From contig CM050659.1 of assembly GCA_027574665.1 (NCBI GenBank), forward strand, positions 23,289,001 through 23,353,000: a stretch of DNA of 64,000 nucleotides, given 5' to 3'. Within the stretch, counting starts at the first letter, position 1. The number at the start of each line of letters is the position of its first letter. Below are positions 36,396-51,300 of the stretch, in pieces. Position numbers and translations under genes: made by a program. The notes under the pieces are model-generated. The model was given only the letters and a program-made list of their open reading frames with translations. It did no database searches and had not been told where the DNA came from. Source of the DNA: Rhynochetos jubatus. Its lineage: Eukaryota; Chordata; Aves; Eurypygiformes; Rhynochetidae.

Positions 36396-39300
36396 CTGTA
36401 GAAAGACAGCAAAAGCAATAATGACTACAGCTCCACAGGGGTATGCCAGCGCCACGTGCTACATCACCATTAGCAGAACCCCATAGCTAAGCCAGGCTCT
36501 GTTCTTCCATCTCCGCTTCCTGTTCCTGCCTTAGCTGACTGTCTGTGAGGAAACACTTCCCGAGTGTAGTGGATTGCTGTTGTGGGTTTTCTTATCCAGA
36601 TTTTTCTTTACCATACACATTCCCAATCTAATCCCTGGAAGGGTTACAGACTGCCAGGAATAACTGCAGTTCAGCTGATGTTTCTGGTAGTGTTTTCTGC
36701 CAGTGTTTAAAACAACATACAAGATCTATTTTCCTACTGCACGGCAACAGATGTTCCTTCTTGGGATCCCCTTTTACAAGCTAAGATCTGTAACATGCAG
36801 ACAGGACAGTTCTGTAGCTTCATTTACCTCACGCCCCAAAAAGAACTGCTACTCAGCCGTGGGCTGCCACAGCAGGATCAGCATTGCTTTGTGAGCCTTT
36901 CGTGTACCTGGCAGCGCTGCAAATTCCTGCTTTTAGGAATGTGCAGTTACTGTCTGCAGCTTTGCCATCAGGTGCAATTCCTGATGGCAAAGGCCATTTC
37001 CTGCCTGCTAGCCCACTGTCCTACACCACCAAACACAGTGCTGCTCACTCGCAGTCTTAGAATTCAGCCGAAAAAAGAAAACCCCTCCCTTCTGAGCAAA
37101 GCAACGCTGCTGTCGCTATGTGCAAGGAACAGCTCTTCGCTGTCTGAAGCGTGACTCTTCCCTAGTAAACGTATCTGTGCTCGCTCCTCCGCCCCCTCAA
37201 CTCACCATGAGGTGTGGAGAATAGGCTTAGCAGGATAATGACACTTGGTTGTACGCCGTGTTCTACGAGAACCTTGACAGCCTCAATGACGGTGTTACCA
37301 GTACCTAAAAGGGCGAGAAGTGAGATTTTTATTCCTCTTCCTGGTCAAAGAACTTGTCCGAGGCCGTCCCAGAACACCCGTGTTAACAGTGGTGTGTGAC
37401 TGAATGATGACACTGTCCTTTCCCACTGGGAAACTGTCACCTCTGCATCTATTAATTGTACAAACTTGGGTCTCCTGACGAGGGACTTCACATCCACTCT
37501 GCAACAGCCAGCTCTGCCAGGTGTTAAGCACTGAAGTTGGTGGATTTTATTAAAGCCCTGAGGCAAGAAAGCTCATCTAACGTAGTCAAATGGCAATTAA
37601 GAGCTCCATGCATAGAACCAGAATTAAATCTTAGACTGCAAAAGTTACTTCATCCTGACAAACTCCTTAACCACGTTCACCAGATTGATTGTTTCGGTAG
37701 TATTAACTGTATTTAGTTTTAATATCATTTACTTCTAGGATCATACTATTAATCCAAAAGTGTCTTTTTATAGCATGAGAAAAATACTCTGAGTCTTTTC
37801 TCACAGAAAAATTTAAAAAAGTAAATTTATATCAAGTCTTAGTGTTCAGCCTTTCTCACAAACGCAGCGGTGCCCCAGTGGCCTGCTCTGCACTAGTGCT
37901 GGTGCAGGCTGACCTGCTGGCACAGCCTGATAAATTCCCTACTGTGCCACCTGAACCCAGCAAAAAGCCTATCAAAGCCCCTGAAATTTGGAACTTTCCC
38001 TTTAAATCCAGCGCCCTCACTGTTCAGATGAGTCCAACCGAGCATAATGCCGGAAGGCACTTACTTAGGATTGGGTACATCAGAAGAACTTTTCTCCTGT
38101 AGATGTCTGGTGGAAACTTCGCGTAGTACACCTTCGCTCTCTGGGTCTCCTCGTCGCTCTGTATCAGGATTTTTCCGATGCGGATTGACCTACAGCAGTC
38201 TCGCAAACCTTGTTCCATTGCCTCTCCTCAAAACCAGCAGCGAAACAAACCAACAACAAATGGTTACAGGTTGGGAGAGGGCACAACCGCAAGATGCTGC
38301 GATTAAACAGCCAGCCCCAACACGGTGCTGGTGAGGGGTTTTCTCGGTTCTAAGCATTAAAAGCACTTGAAGGCATTTTCCTTTTTTCTCTGTTTAGGCA
38401 GAAAAACGAGCCTCTCTGGTGTTACTGAGCTGCTGGGTATCAGTGCTCCCACACACCAGCGCTAAGCTCTCAAAGGCGAGAGCTGGAACGTCGAAACCAA
38501 CGTGTGGGGTTTGGAGAACACCTTCGAGCTCTGCCCAGAGACGCCACGGTGTGAAACGTAGCGCAGGAAGCTGCGGAGCCACTGGATGTTACATCGCACA
38601 TCCAAGGGTTTCCGCGGCAATGGGCCAAACTCCAGGGCCTACCGCCGCTGGGCATGGCCTACTTGGAGACCCGTCTCTGGGCAGAAGTGGGCAGTGGCAC
38701 GAGGCGGTTGGCAGCTCCTAGAGACGAGGCCGGATGAAATCTGTTGTGGCTATTTGTCTCCTAAAACGTTAATGAAACGTATCACGTGACATTCTGTGAC
38801 CGGTAACAACTGGCAGGTTTGGGTAAAACTGCTGTAGAGAAGTGTTGTTGCACATTTTTGAAAGGAAGTTGTGTACAGGTTCCCAAAACGTTTAATTGGT
38901 GCTCATCCAACAACCAGAAACTGCCTACCGCTTCTCATGATGCTGACGCCGCAGTTTCCCTTTTCAAATCTGACTCCTTCATACTTGTGTCCTGTGAGAG
39001 GAACGAAACCAGGTGTCAGTGGCAGTGACTGAGATTCCCCAAATACCCAGGGGAGAACAGCAACCACCACATCTCTCCGCAGGTGGCATGAACCGATGTG
39101 CACACTGTATCCTGCAGCCTCAGACAAGCAACAGAACAGGGCCAAAACCCTAATTGGTAAAGAACTTGTGCTGGTTTTACCTTTAAAATTGTGTCAGGAA
39201 AGTGGCACTTTCCCATTACGTTTTATATCTCAGGTATAAAATGAAGGACATGGGGCAAAATAAAGGGTGAACGGTATGTCCCCTAAGAGGCCAGGTAAAT

Positions 39301-42300
39301 GCATCCCAGTGCTGCAGGGGGAAGAGTTAGAACTGGAACAGGATGCTGCAATGCTACTATTGTGCTCTGAATCGCTGAAAGAAACCAGTGAGCCAAGGCG
39401 TGCATGTGAGAGAGAGGATCATCAGTGCTGTCAGCTCAGGTCACTTGTTAATTCAGCGATAAAGGCAGCAAAGCAAGATTGTCCCAGCCACAGTTCTTCA
39501 GATGTAGCCCCGGAAGCTGGTGACAGGCTCACCCAGCACCTCTGCTGGAAGGACGTGTGGTGATGTTCCTTGCAGGTGTTGCATATTCCCCTGCCTGATG
39601 GAAAAAAGTCCAAAGGCTCCCTTAAGGGAGAAAGGGTGTTCCACTGGTACCCTTGGGCGCTCTGCTTCTGAGCACAGGCAGCAGGAATCACCTGTGCTGA
39701 CGGCGTCGTACAAATGCTTGGAGGAAAGCACTCCGTATAGATAAGCAGGAATTCATGCAGAACCATCTGCTTTCTCAAGGGGCAGTTCCTACTGGGAGAG
39801 CTCAGCTGAGGCCAGTTTAGGTCCCTCACTGGGCAGAGGTGTGGGAGTGAAAGGGCAAACACTCTGGCTGCAGAGCTAAGAGAGTCTCAGGCAGGAAGAC
39901 CCTTCCCACAGGGTGCCAGGAGTCTGGGTAGGAAGCCAAGCTGTTCACCGAGGGAACGTGTGCTCGGAGGGCAAGGTCCCACCCTCTCTGCCCACAGCCG
40001 GGGCAGTGGCCCACTCAAGAACTGTAGAGCTTCCAAGGGATGTTATTTGCCAGTCAAATTGTGTGGAGAGAAGGCGATCATCAATCTATCCGTCAGCTGA
40101 CCTGGAACAGATGTGACACCAATGCTCAAGAAGTAGCTGCTGGTTTATTTAAAAAGGAGCAAAGTAAGTGATTGTGCCTCCTGAGCGCCTTCCTAACCTC
40201 TGTCCAGTTTCAGAATTCAGTGTTTTCAGTCCGTCTTTTCTGTAACTAAACAGATGTACCAATGATTTATGGCGGAGGGTGGCAGGGAAGAGGGTGTGAT
40301 TGTAGAGCTGCTCTCCCCTGCAGAAATGCAATGGAGCGTCTGGGGAGGAGGACTCGCTTGAGTGGTTCCCAGAAGCTGCTGATGCACTAAGCAGCTACCT
40401 CTGAGGAACGCATGCAACCTTGGGTATCCTTACACTCAACAGTTGCCAACCAAAGTACTGCAATGGGTTTCCTCTGGTGTCAGCACAGCCACTTGATATT
40501 TCCTGCTATTGCGATGCTCAGCTGTCCCTGCTGCAGACAGACAGGTTTAGGCTGGGCTGGCAAAGCTGTGGGCATGTGAAATGCCCTCAGGTTTAACGCA
40601 GCACTGCGGGACGGGCACGGAAACCCATCTTGCACATACACTGGTAAACCTTACCACGGCTTTGCAAGACCAGTTTAAAGCCTTAGTGAAGTGACAGGTA
40701 TGTACTGTCTTGCTGAGTGGCAGTGTTACGCCCCTTCTAGCTTTTCCAATACCGGAAGGGACCTGTACTCTGTACTCTACCCTGACTGCTAAACCGTTTC
40801 AGCCTGGGGCTCCCCAGGGAAGCAGTCACAGCACCAAGCCTGTCAGAGCTCAAGGGACATCTGGATGACAGACACATGGTTCAGTTTTAGGAAGTCCTGC
40901 GAGGAGCAGGGAGTTGGACTCAATGATCCTTATGGGTCCCTTCCAACTCGAGATACTCTGATTCTGGTAACAGTTCTGTATTTTTTGGTATTAGTTACAC
41001 TTCCACTTCCAGCCCTACGTAGGGGAGGAGCAATTTCTTGCATACCTGTTGGAGTGGTCACGGTACATTCTGTGTACGGCAGCTGATTCAGTCCCTCTTC
41101 AACCACAAGTCTGATCTGTAGAACCAAAGAGATCGGTCAGCTTAAAGGGGTTTCTTATCTCTGGAGGTAAGAAACTGTTAGTAGCTTTTACAAGTACTAG
41201 GTGAACACCTATCAGCCTGAAGGGTCTAAAGGGGTCTCTTTAATAGTAGTTAGGGACTGAATTTAGAGACCTTTTGGGGTTGATGCCTATGTTTTGTCCA
41301 CACATCAAATGGAGGCATTACAAACCAAAACTGGGGGAAGGGAAGGGCTTCATCAGCAATCAGAAAACTGTATTTGTGTCTGGCAGGAATAGGCATCACA
41401 GACAAATCTTTTTTTTCAACGAGTGAAACACCAATGCAACTTCATTTTGCTGACAGCAAATACTAGTGAGAAAAAGGGAAAATTCACCCTCTCTGGCTTC
41501 CCCATCAGCTCAGCTCTGACGTCTATTTTCACATCCGTGTTTCTGTGACTAAACTGCAGTGGGACTGCCAGAACAGCCACAGGAGCTGCAGCAATGCAAA
41601 CGCACCACCTGGTGCCCAAAGACAAGTCAGCCGATCTAGAAATCTCTTTATCACCTTCTTCTGGCACCTGCCAGCTGTGGGATGCGGTGCCAAGCACCTG
41701 CGCTTTCACCCGGTACAGATGGCCCAGTCACCGGGGACATCTCTACTGGAGGGGCAGCCAGTAAGCCACACACCCCTCCAACGACCAGAAAACCTCCAGC
41801 TCTCCCCTGGTGCTGGCCCTGCAGCTGTACACCCGGCAAAGTTACTGAAAGGTATTCACCTCAACCCAGAACGACCGCCCGTGAAAGATGTTCTGGGTAT
41901 TAAAGATGTAAAAATTCTCTTTGCTAGTGAGCCAAAGATTCACAGGCCGGAACGGCTCGAGGAAAGCTACTGCCAAGCCAAAGATGGAACCTGTTAAGCA
42001 AAAGTCGCCTTGTGATGGCAGAAATGAGGTGATTGCTCCTGGGACTGAGTGAGTGTACTGCCCACCTCAGACATTTCTTATTTCAGAAACGGGGCAGAGC
42101 AGACTGCAAGATTTTTGCTCTTCTTCTGTTCTGCCCTAGATCCTAGCACAGAGGCAGCCTCTGCTAGGAATGAGCAACGGACCCTTAAATTTACAATCCC
42201 TCTTTGAAGATATTTCTAGTCCTTGTAGTACGACAGTTTTTTCCTAGAGTTGTGTTTGTGGCTGCCACATTCAGAGGTGGTGGTCAGACTCTGACAGTGA

Positions 42301-45300
42301 GAGGTCATGTAACGGGGGCAGAAGACTGAAAAAGCAATTCATGGGGTAATATTTATAGTGTAGCAGAACTGCATATGGGAAACAGATCCTGCTGAACGGT
42401 CAGTCCCCTCCGTGTGTGACTCACTGCATGTTTGGTGGCTCCAGGAAGCATATATGGAGAAGTCAGCTCTACCTTCCTCCTGTCTCTCTGCAAGTAGGGT
42501 TTTGACTCAGTCACTTTAATCCCAAGACTGAAGGCACCAGTGTTGTTTGACTGAAAGACCCATCTTCTCACATAAACAAGCCAAGAAATCCTTGATTTAA
42601 TTTTAGGTTTCTGGGACATCTGTACACTCTTTTAAAGTTATTCCACAAAAAAAGAAGCCAACCTATGAGCCAGGTTTGGAAGAAACACTTTTTTTCGTAC
42701 TTCTGTCACGTTGAGATGGTTAGCATCGCTCCACATTATCTGCCAAAAGTGGAGTAAACCAGTCTACAGTCAAATGATCTCCTTGGTTTCCCTACACGTA
42801 TCAGTGCTTTGTACAGAGGCTGGGAAGGATTCTTTTGTGAACTTGTCTGTGTCGATGAAAACGTTTATTTTTGCACTGCACCTTCTGCCACCCCCACACT
42901 CAGGGTTTATAATTTCCACCTCTTTCCTCTCTGGCCCTGAGAGCCAGCAGCCCTGCTCCTCTCCAAGAGAGGTGGTTGCCATTGCTTGGAGGCTAAACCA
43001 GGTTGTTATGGCCCCCCATGAAGCAGGCAAGTAAAGCTTTGGTCCCAAGGTAGGAGAGCTTGACCAGAAATTAAAACCATGAATTAAAGTTACCATTGAG
43101 AAAAAATACAGTCTGTTTTTAATTGGGAAAGAAAAGCTAAAAGGGGTGTTAAATTCTAGCAGGCCTAGTCAAACTGTCAAGGCTCACAGAGTTATGCTGA
43201 AGTTTTAGATTAAGCATTTAATGCTTATTGCAAGTCAACATGCTCATTTGTTACGGTTCTATGTTTAAGAGTTACCCCAGATCCTTTGCAGTAAGCGAAG
43301 GGAAATACTGTTTGCTTCGAACCTTCATTAGTACAAGATCTGTTGGAGTGGTTAGCCAAAACAAGTTAACAGAGGTCCAAGGAGTTTTAGCTGACTACCA
43401 CATAAATGTTTCAAGGATATGAAAATGATAGTGAAATCCACCTTTTCTCTGCCAGTTAGGCACATGAATAAAATCTCTTTACCACATGCAAACACCTCTG
43501 AAGAAATCAGGTTTGACCAGTTCCTCAGTCGTTGAACAGAGAAGTTTAATACAGGCATGGACAGAAAGCAGGCTGACACTGCTCTCACTTAGAAGCCGTG
43601 TAATCACTACATAAGGAAACCAGCTAGGCTGCAGTCGAGGGGGTGCTGCTTTTTGGAGCTGCTCCTTTTGAGAGCTGCCACAAAAGGTATCAGTGATCCT
43701 CAGTGGTTGCATTTTGCAACTCTTCCACCTGCCTGCAATTTGGAAAAAGGTGAAGCATTTAAATGCCAAGAAACCAGAATTTAAATAAATTCTGGAGTGA
43801 CCATTATCATCTTCACCTGTTTGTGGGAAGACAGTAGTCTGTTTTACAGGACAGATGTATATCACCTAATTTCACAGAGCACAGCAATTCCTTGGGGGAT
43901 CCTCTACCCCACGATGTCTTGGAAGCTGAAGGGAAAGCAGAGTAGCAGGGCCGTCAGCCATACTTTGTGTCTATACAGCCCAGGATTTCAAACCACTTCT
44001 AAACTATGCGTTATCACCCTCCTGGAAGAGAGGTAGGTGAGCAGAAAGGTGAAGCGACCTGTTCAGTGTTACGCAGTGTTGTGGTTTAACCTCAGCTAGC
44101 AGTCAAGTACCACACCACCAGCTTGCCTGCACAGAGCTGACCTCGCTTATGGCGTGGTGCCTTACCGAGCAGGCCTCGGAAAAAACTTCTCGGGCTGTCC
44201 CAGTAAAAATGCCGTGGGCTTTGTGAGCACCTCACTGGTTCTACAGCAATCCTGCAAGGTGACATCAATTAAGTGCTTCCACAGCATGTGGGTGCTGGGC
44301 AGCACACATCCAAGAGTGCAGCATGAGCCACTTGCACTGAGAGGAGCTCTCTGCTGGTGTTTCTCAAATTGGTCTCGCTACCGCTTTGAGGTCTACCTGT
44401 CCAGATTCCTACCTCCGCGAGATAATGATTGATCATCTCCTCTGTTAGAGGCTTACTTCCCACAGCTGTCTCCCCTCCTTCACAAACACAAGATGGGTTG
44501 TCTTCATCCTCATGACTTTAACCCCACATCTTTCAGCTTCAGGATCACAGCACTGGCAGTGGCTTTCAGAAACACCCTGCTAACCTTTACCACCTGTTAA
44601 CTCCTTTCTCCCACAAGAATCTTTGAACGTTTCTTTTGTGTCATCCATTTACGTGTGAAACAAACTGCCAGAAGAAAAAAACTGTACCACCAGACATTCA
44701 TCAGCTGCAGAATCCCTTTTCCAGTGGTGACCTTAGGAGATACTGCCATTAACAGCTGCCAAGCCAGTAGCAAGCTTAACTTCATTCTCATTTTCTCTCG
44801 TAAGCAAGATGGGGTTTATTACCCTACAATCCCATGCACGTTTCTTCTCTTCATATATTACATCTTGCCATCAAGCTCTGTATGCTAACTAGGTGGAAAA
44901 TATAGCAAGTCGAAAATATAGCAAGTCTTAACTTTGCACTCCACCAAGTTTAGAGGAGAGTACATCCCACAAGAAATTGTAACTGTTCTGCACCACACCT
45001 AGGAATAACATACAGAAAATGAGATAGCCCTACGTATTGTTTTTCATAAAATCCCTCCTACAACATGGAAAACAGACTAGCACGTTCTGTAGTGAGCATT
45101 GGCATGACCAGCTGATAGGGGCGTTTCCATGAAGGGCAGCTCTCTACCCGCACAAGTGCTGGCCAGCACGCAGTGGATGCCGGTACAAGGGCCTGAACTT
45201 AGCTCACTGCCTGCGAGCTGCAGCTTCTAGCCATGAGGGGGAAACATCAGTGCTTCCGACAGAATGGCACAGAACTGTGTGCAAAGTGAAAAGGTACATG

Positions 45301-48300
45301 GAAGAGGACCTTCGCACCAATTAATGACAATAAGGTACAGGCAAGACTGTTAAGGGGTGTGCTGTCAGAATAGCCATTGTTTATCTCTTTTTTTAAAAAA
45401 TACAGATTAGGAATATAATACTTCTCTTAAATTCAAAGAAGTTGGCAGGAATGAATGCTCCCTAAAGGGCGCAGCATGATGGGAACCTAACACAAGGTAA
45501 AATGTTAACCAGAAACCCTTCCTGTGAAAGGAGTACTGGTGGGGAAGGGACCTGACCCCTGCATCGGAGACCTGTAAACGTATGGGAGTACTGGTGTTGA
45601 CCTCTGTTTGCTTCCTGAATCTTATCTGCAGGTTTAAGCACATGAAGAACCTGAAACCACAAAACCCATGAGGAAGGAAACACACAGCTGAACTAGTCTT
45701 TCACAGGTGGTGGATGTTTCCTGGGCTGTCCCTCCTCGCCCAATGAACTGTAAAGGATGAGTGCACCTATTAAAGTGGTATCCGCTGAGAACTGCTGGCC
45801 TAGAGTGAGCTGGGGCTGTGATTTTCTGCCTGCCTGGTATGAAGTGCTATTGCCACAGAAGACACTCTGGTCAGTCACTTAATCTACAAGCTGTAAGTGA
45901 TGGGATTTGTTGGCTTGAGCCTTTAGCATTCTTGGTGAATGGGAATGCAAGAAACATCCTCAAGCAAGGGAAAAGCAGCAGGGAAAGTGGAAAAACTGCA
46001 AAGATAAAAAGCCCTGCAGTTGCAGTCTTCGGCTGTGGTCATATCTAAGCCCTGAGCAAGCCTGGATCAGGCACGGATTAAGACTGGGTTCATCACAGGA
46101 AACCTGCCATTGTAGCAAATGGTAATTGAATGGTGTTTGGACTCATCTTTGCTAGAGGGGGAAAGACAGATTTTCCTTGTGAATGAATGTGGATTAGCAA
46201 ATGTCCAACACCCTCGTTAATACAAGGAAGCATATGTGTGGGTGCAAGTGTTGTGGTTTTCTTTAAGCATGTAATTTAAATAAATGTTGCGTTCCCAACA
46301 GTCTTTGTTCTGACTTACTAAGAGATGTGAATACTTCAAATTGCTTTGTCCCTGCTAGTCACTACCATGTGGCTAAATACAAATTCTCAGTGTGGATGCA
46401 CTCAGAGCTACTAATCTAATACACAACAGTGCCAGGAGGCACTTCTGCATGCAAGCAATTGTTAACATCTAGGCTGTAAGTAATTGTACAGCTCTGTTCA
46501 CAAGATCAAAAGTAGTTTCAAAGTAAAACTGAATTATCTCTAACCTCTCTGCATCTGTTTTTAAACAGCACTCTCTTATTACTACTGCTTGCTGTCCTGA
46601 AGTAGTGGTGTTTGATAATACGGTTTCTGGAACCCTTTGAGATGAAAGCAGTCCATAACGGAGAACAGAAGTCCCTATATAGAAAGCTGCTGTCAAACAG
46701 CAGTTTCCTTTGTGCAGAGAAGTTGCTGTCACGCCACCGTTACTCTATCCTGAAAGACGCATTTTAAGGACGCGTTACAAAGTACAATACCAAGACGAAG
46801 AAATTCTTCACCTACCAGACGATCAGCAGAAAATACGAAGTCTCCTCTACTGGATTTCCTGAAAAAGGTAATAATTTGTATTTTAAATTGGGGAATAGTT
46901 TTAAGAACATAGCTTAAATATAATATTAAACCAAGGGCAATATATTCTAAAGGCAGTTCAGAGAAGAGTCTCCTACCATATACAAAATTCACCCCTGATA
47001 TTCTGCTTCATGGCTTTCCTGCTTGGTGGTGAAGATTAAGATGCAGCGAGTTAACGCAGGGATTTCCCTCGTGCTACTGGCAACGCTGCTGCACCAGCAG
47101 CAATTAAAGGATGAAAACATAAGGATGCTACTCAGTATGTTTTCTGTTGTTCTACTGTTCCAGCTCAGCTCCAAAACACCTCACAAGCTCAGCTGTGCAC
47201 CAACCTGGCACGTTCCCTATGGCTCTGAGCAAGAGCTTTGTGCACACCACTCCTAAGTCCATCAAAAGCCATGGGACAATGATAATGCAGGTCCCAAGTC
47301 CTGAGTCAACATGCCTGATAAGCAGCGTACGTATCTTATCTGGAATTCAGGCACAGTGTGACTAGATTAGTGAACTTGAGACTAAAATGAGCAGGGATTA
47401 ATGAGTATTCCCATGAAAACACCTCTCTGACCTTTCACTAGCTTGGGTGCAGCTTTTTGCTCATGTGACTTCCTGTCTTTTGACCCATTCAGAAGACAGA
47501 GTAAGCTCACTCCCTCCTGCCTCATGCTGTGTGTGCCATGTGAAAGCCTGGATTTTAAAAGCAGATTTCACCTTGCTTCCCATGTCAAGACCAACTCTCG
47601 CTACACAAGAGTAAGGTAAACCCCCTTTCTCTAGTTACCTTACAGGACTTCTTGAGAGACACCCAGGGTACTGTGAAGGCAAGACAGACCAAAAGACACT
47701 TCCCTAAACAGAATCTGTAAAAGGCCTTTATAAGAAAACTTAGGGCACTGGCCAAGCTGTTGCCATGAAGGGGAGATGATGTAGCTGGGAAACAGGCCAA
47801 TGTTCTACCTGCAGCACTTCAGTACTTAATGCACTTCAGTACTTAATTTTTTCCAGTGCCTGGGCTGGGGCAGTGGTATGAGCGATCCCACCCTTTTTGC
47901 CTGCAGTACATCTTTACTCATTACACACTCCTGAATCATCCTACTCTGTGTAGCAGTCAGGACTGGATGTCCTACTGCTTTACTGTCTTCATTTGTGTAT
48001 TGCTCACTCAGTTCCCTAGGGAGTAAGAAGCCTTAGCAGAACACAACAGAATGATCTCGTATAACAGACACAGTAACCTTTAAATACCTACATTTAAATC
48101 ACGTCTATTGTTAAATCAGGAGTTAAAATGACACTACCATCTGAGCTAATGAATTTGCTTCTACAGGAGCCAAAGCTCTACATTCCAAATTGCTGCACTA
48201 CTCATTTCAGCTTCCAGATCCCTGATTCTGATCTCTGCAGGCTAGAAATTACCTTGAGATCATACCCTCCTTAGAAAGAGGCTGTAACTGTTTGTTCCAA

Positions 48301-51300
48301 AATGTTCAATACTTACACGCATCAGTTCACATCCCATTAGAGGACTCAAGATTCATACCCAACGCACAGTGTAAAAGGCATCTGCCCACCCATTAAGCAT
48401 CCACTAGATGGGAAAGTGAAGAAGCCTGAGAAAAACGAGCAAACCCAGGCACAGTGAAGTTGAGGTGATTATTTATCTCCGTGATTCTGGCACACAGACC
48501 TAGTTCTTGTTAACTTGAACGAAGCAAAAGAAATACGTGGTCATTTTAGTCTATCAGCCAGCCATTACCGATTCAGCCAGCTGTCTCTGAACCCACCAGA
48601 GGACACAATGACCAGCCACAGGAAGGTGAGTTTTTTCTTTTACAAACTGGACAGCTATTCCAGTGAAAGGTTGCGGTATCTTCCTCTGAATCCTCTCAGG
48701 AACAAGGAGAGACCTTTTCACTTTCATGAGCCATGATATGAAAAAAATAGAGGCCTTGAGGTCGTCTGTGTCTGGCCTGACCATCCTTAGCTCCACGTAA
48801 GCATGCCTGGTTCTAGAGATAATGGGAGTATCTATCCCTTCCTTACTTCAGTTACAGTCCTAAACTGACTGGGTTTTCCCTACTTTTGTTCTGTTTTTCT
48901 CCCCCCAGTAGCTTGGCTTTTAATTTCTGCCCTTTTCAGGTGACTGCTGTACCTGGAACATTCATCTCCAGCACCAATCTAAATATCCTCTTTAAGTCAG
49001 CTCTGGTGTTACCTGTTCTTTTTTTAATCCAGCAAGAAAGATTAAGTGATAAGTATCTAATTGCCCTGTACATGATACAACCTTTCCCTCTTCCCAAGCA
49101 GCATATGTGAACATAGCCTTTTGTCAGTATAAATCGGATTTTTTGATGAGTAGCTCCTCTTAGCTGTATAGCTGCTTATTCACAAAGACATGTTACAAGG
49201 GTCACAAAGCCATCTTAAGGTAGATTACACCTGCCCGGGGAAAGATTACTGCAACAGTTTCTAACCAGTGCATAACAAATCCTCTCACCCTTGCAGCTGA
49301 GCACGTTTTAGCATCTTTCTGAACAACAGGCACTAAACCAGGCCATTCTGAAGTCCCTTACTTACTGAGATGCAGCTTTCTGGGGCAGAACATAAAACTA
49401 ATGTTTCCCTACCATCCTTACATACAAAGCCTACACCTGCCTTTCTGAGCAGGCTGTTGTCTGCTTTTTCTCACTGGCAGGGAACAGAGCTAGGAAGTCA
49501 AAATTACATCTCCCCTACCAGGATAGTGTCACGCTCAGAATAAAGCAGTTTGCTATCACTCCAGCTGTTGTGAGCAATTCACTATTTACTAGCCTTATTC
49601 TATACTTTTCTGTACCTAAGTCTTCTGCAATGAAGCTGATGCAACTCTAAAAAAAAAAATGTTTGAAGTTCAGCTGCTGGTTACACTCACTATAACAAAC
49701 ACTAAACCTATTTGCAAGAGTTCAAAACCTACTTACAACAAAACAGTAACAAAAAAAACTTAGCTGGGTACAGTAACAGCACTGCTAGTTGTTGCCTAGA
49801 TATCAAAACCATAAGCTATTTCCTTTTCACTAACCTCAAAACCTTTTATAAGCCATCGCCAGGCCTAGTTTGGATTTCCTCTCTCTCTCTCTGCTTAGCA
49901 CACTTACAACTTCCCTTTCTGCTCTGCAGGGAAGCTGCCAGGCAGACATGCTCACCTGCAGAGATCTTTTGTGTGGTCCTGACACAGGTGCCCTCCTTAC
50001 ATTGAGGCTGCACTACCTCTGCATGCTCCTGCCTGCAATGAGATGATGGGTTTTTCACAATACTTTGAAGCTTAAAAAAAAAGCCTAGGGTAACAAGGGT
50101 CATGTAAGCTAATAAAATTAACCTAGGTATTGTCTTTGTGACATGATTAGTTTTGCATTAAAATGTATTAGTGTTATTGGCTACAAAGTTAAGCTACTCA
50201 AAAACCAGGGAATACCAAAACACAGACTGCACAGATGGATGGATATGAAATAAGGGAAAGAACCATGTCTCTGCCGTGTGTTAATTACTGCAGATGTTAG
50301 AAAGCCAGCGTGTCGCAGGAAGAGGTGGTTTTACTCAGAACCTGATCGCTCTATCGATAAATTTGATTTCACGTCGCTAGTTCTTGCATCACAGTAGGCA
50401 CATTATGTTTTTACTAGATGGCCGCCACTCATGTTTGTCGTATGTTGTGTGCTAAAGTTAATATAATACCACTTTCCAAGTGCTGAACAATCAAAGCTAC
50501 ACATGTGATGGCGGGAGGTACGCTTTCAACATCCAAGACGCCATGTAAGGCATAATAAAACATTCCGTCTTAAGTTTGTCACCTTGGATGTTCAGCAGTG
50601 GATTTTGCATGGATTTCTGCACTTCAGTTCAAGATCTCTAAAACTGCAGTAACACCTTCACGTCTCACAAGCTTCGGTGGCACAAAGTGACAACAACAAG
50701 AAACAATGCCTTCAAAAAAAGGCAGTGCCTTTCAGGTAATGTGTCCTGAGCCAACCACCTCTTCTCTCCTTGTCTGTCTCGTTCCCATTCCTCCCAGCCC
50801 ACCATGGTCCAGTCTCTATGCTATCCCCAACTTTTTGTTCCAAAACTATTCTTTTTGCCTAATTTGTTCCAGTCCCTGCTCCTCAAACATCTCATCCCAG
50901 CCACTTTCCTTTCAGCTAGTCCCACTTTTCTCCAACCTTTTCTGTATTTCTAGCTCTCTCAGGCCGCCCTTGTGATCCGTGCTCTTTTGGCCACCCTTGT
51001 CCCCAACACCCCCTCACACTAATACAGGCCGCAAAGACCTGGCCCTTACGTTTTCCTGAACACTGTAAGTCCCAATCTTTAGCAAACTCGGGTGATTTCC
51101 CTCCCTTTTATACCCAAACCTCACACGTCTCCTTTGCTAACCTTTAAATCCAGTCTGTGCTCCTGTTCTTAACCCACCCCATCCTGTGTACTGTATGCGA
51201 TACTCTGACAGGGGTGAGGAGACCCAGCTCCTGCCGGGGCACCACGGTGTGACAAGAACCTGCAGCTTCGTTTCTCAGGGGCTTTATACTCCTTTGTACA

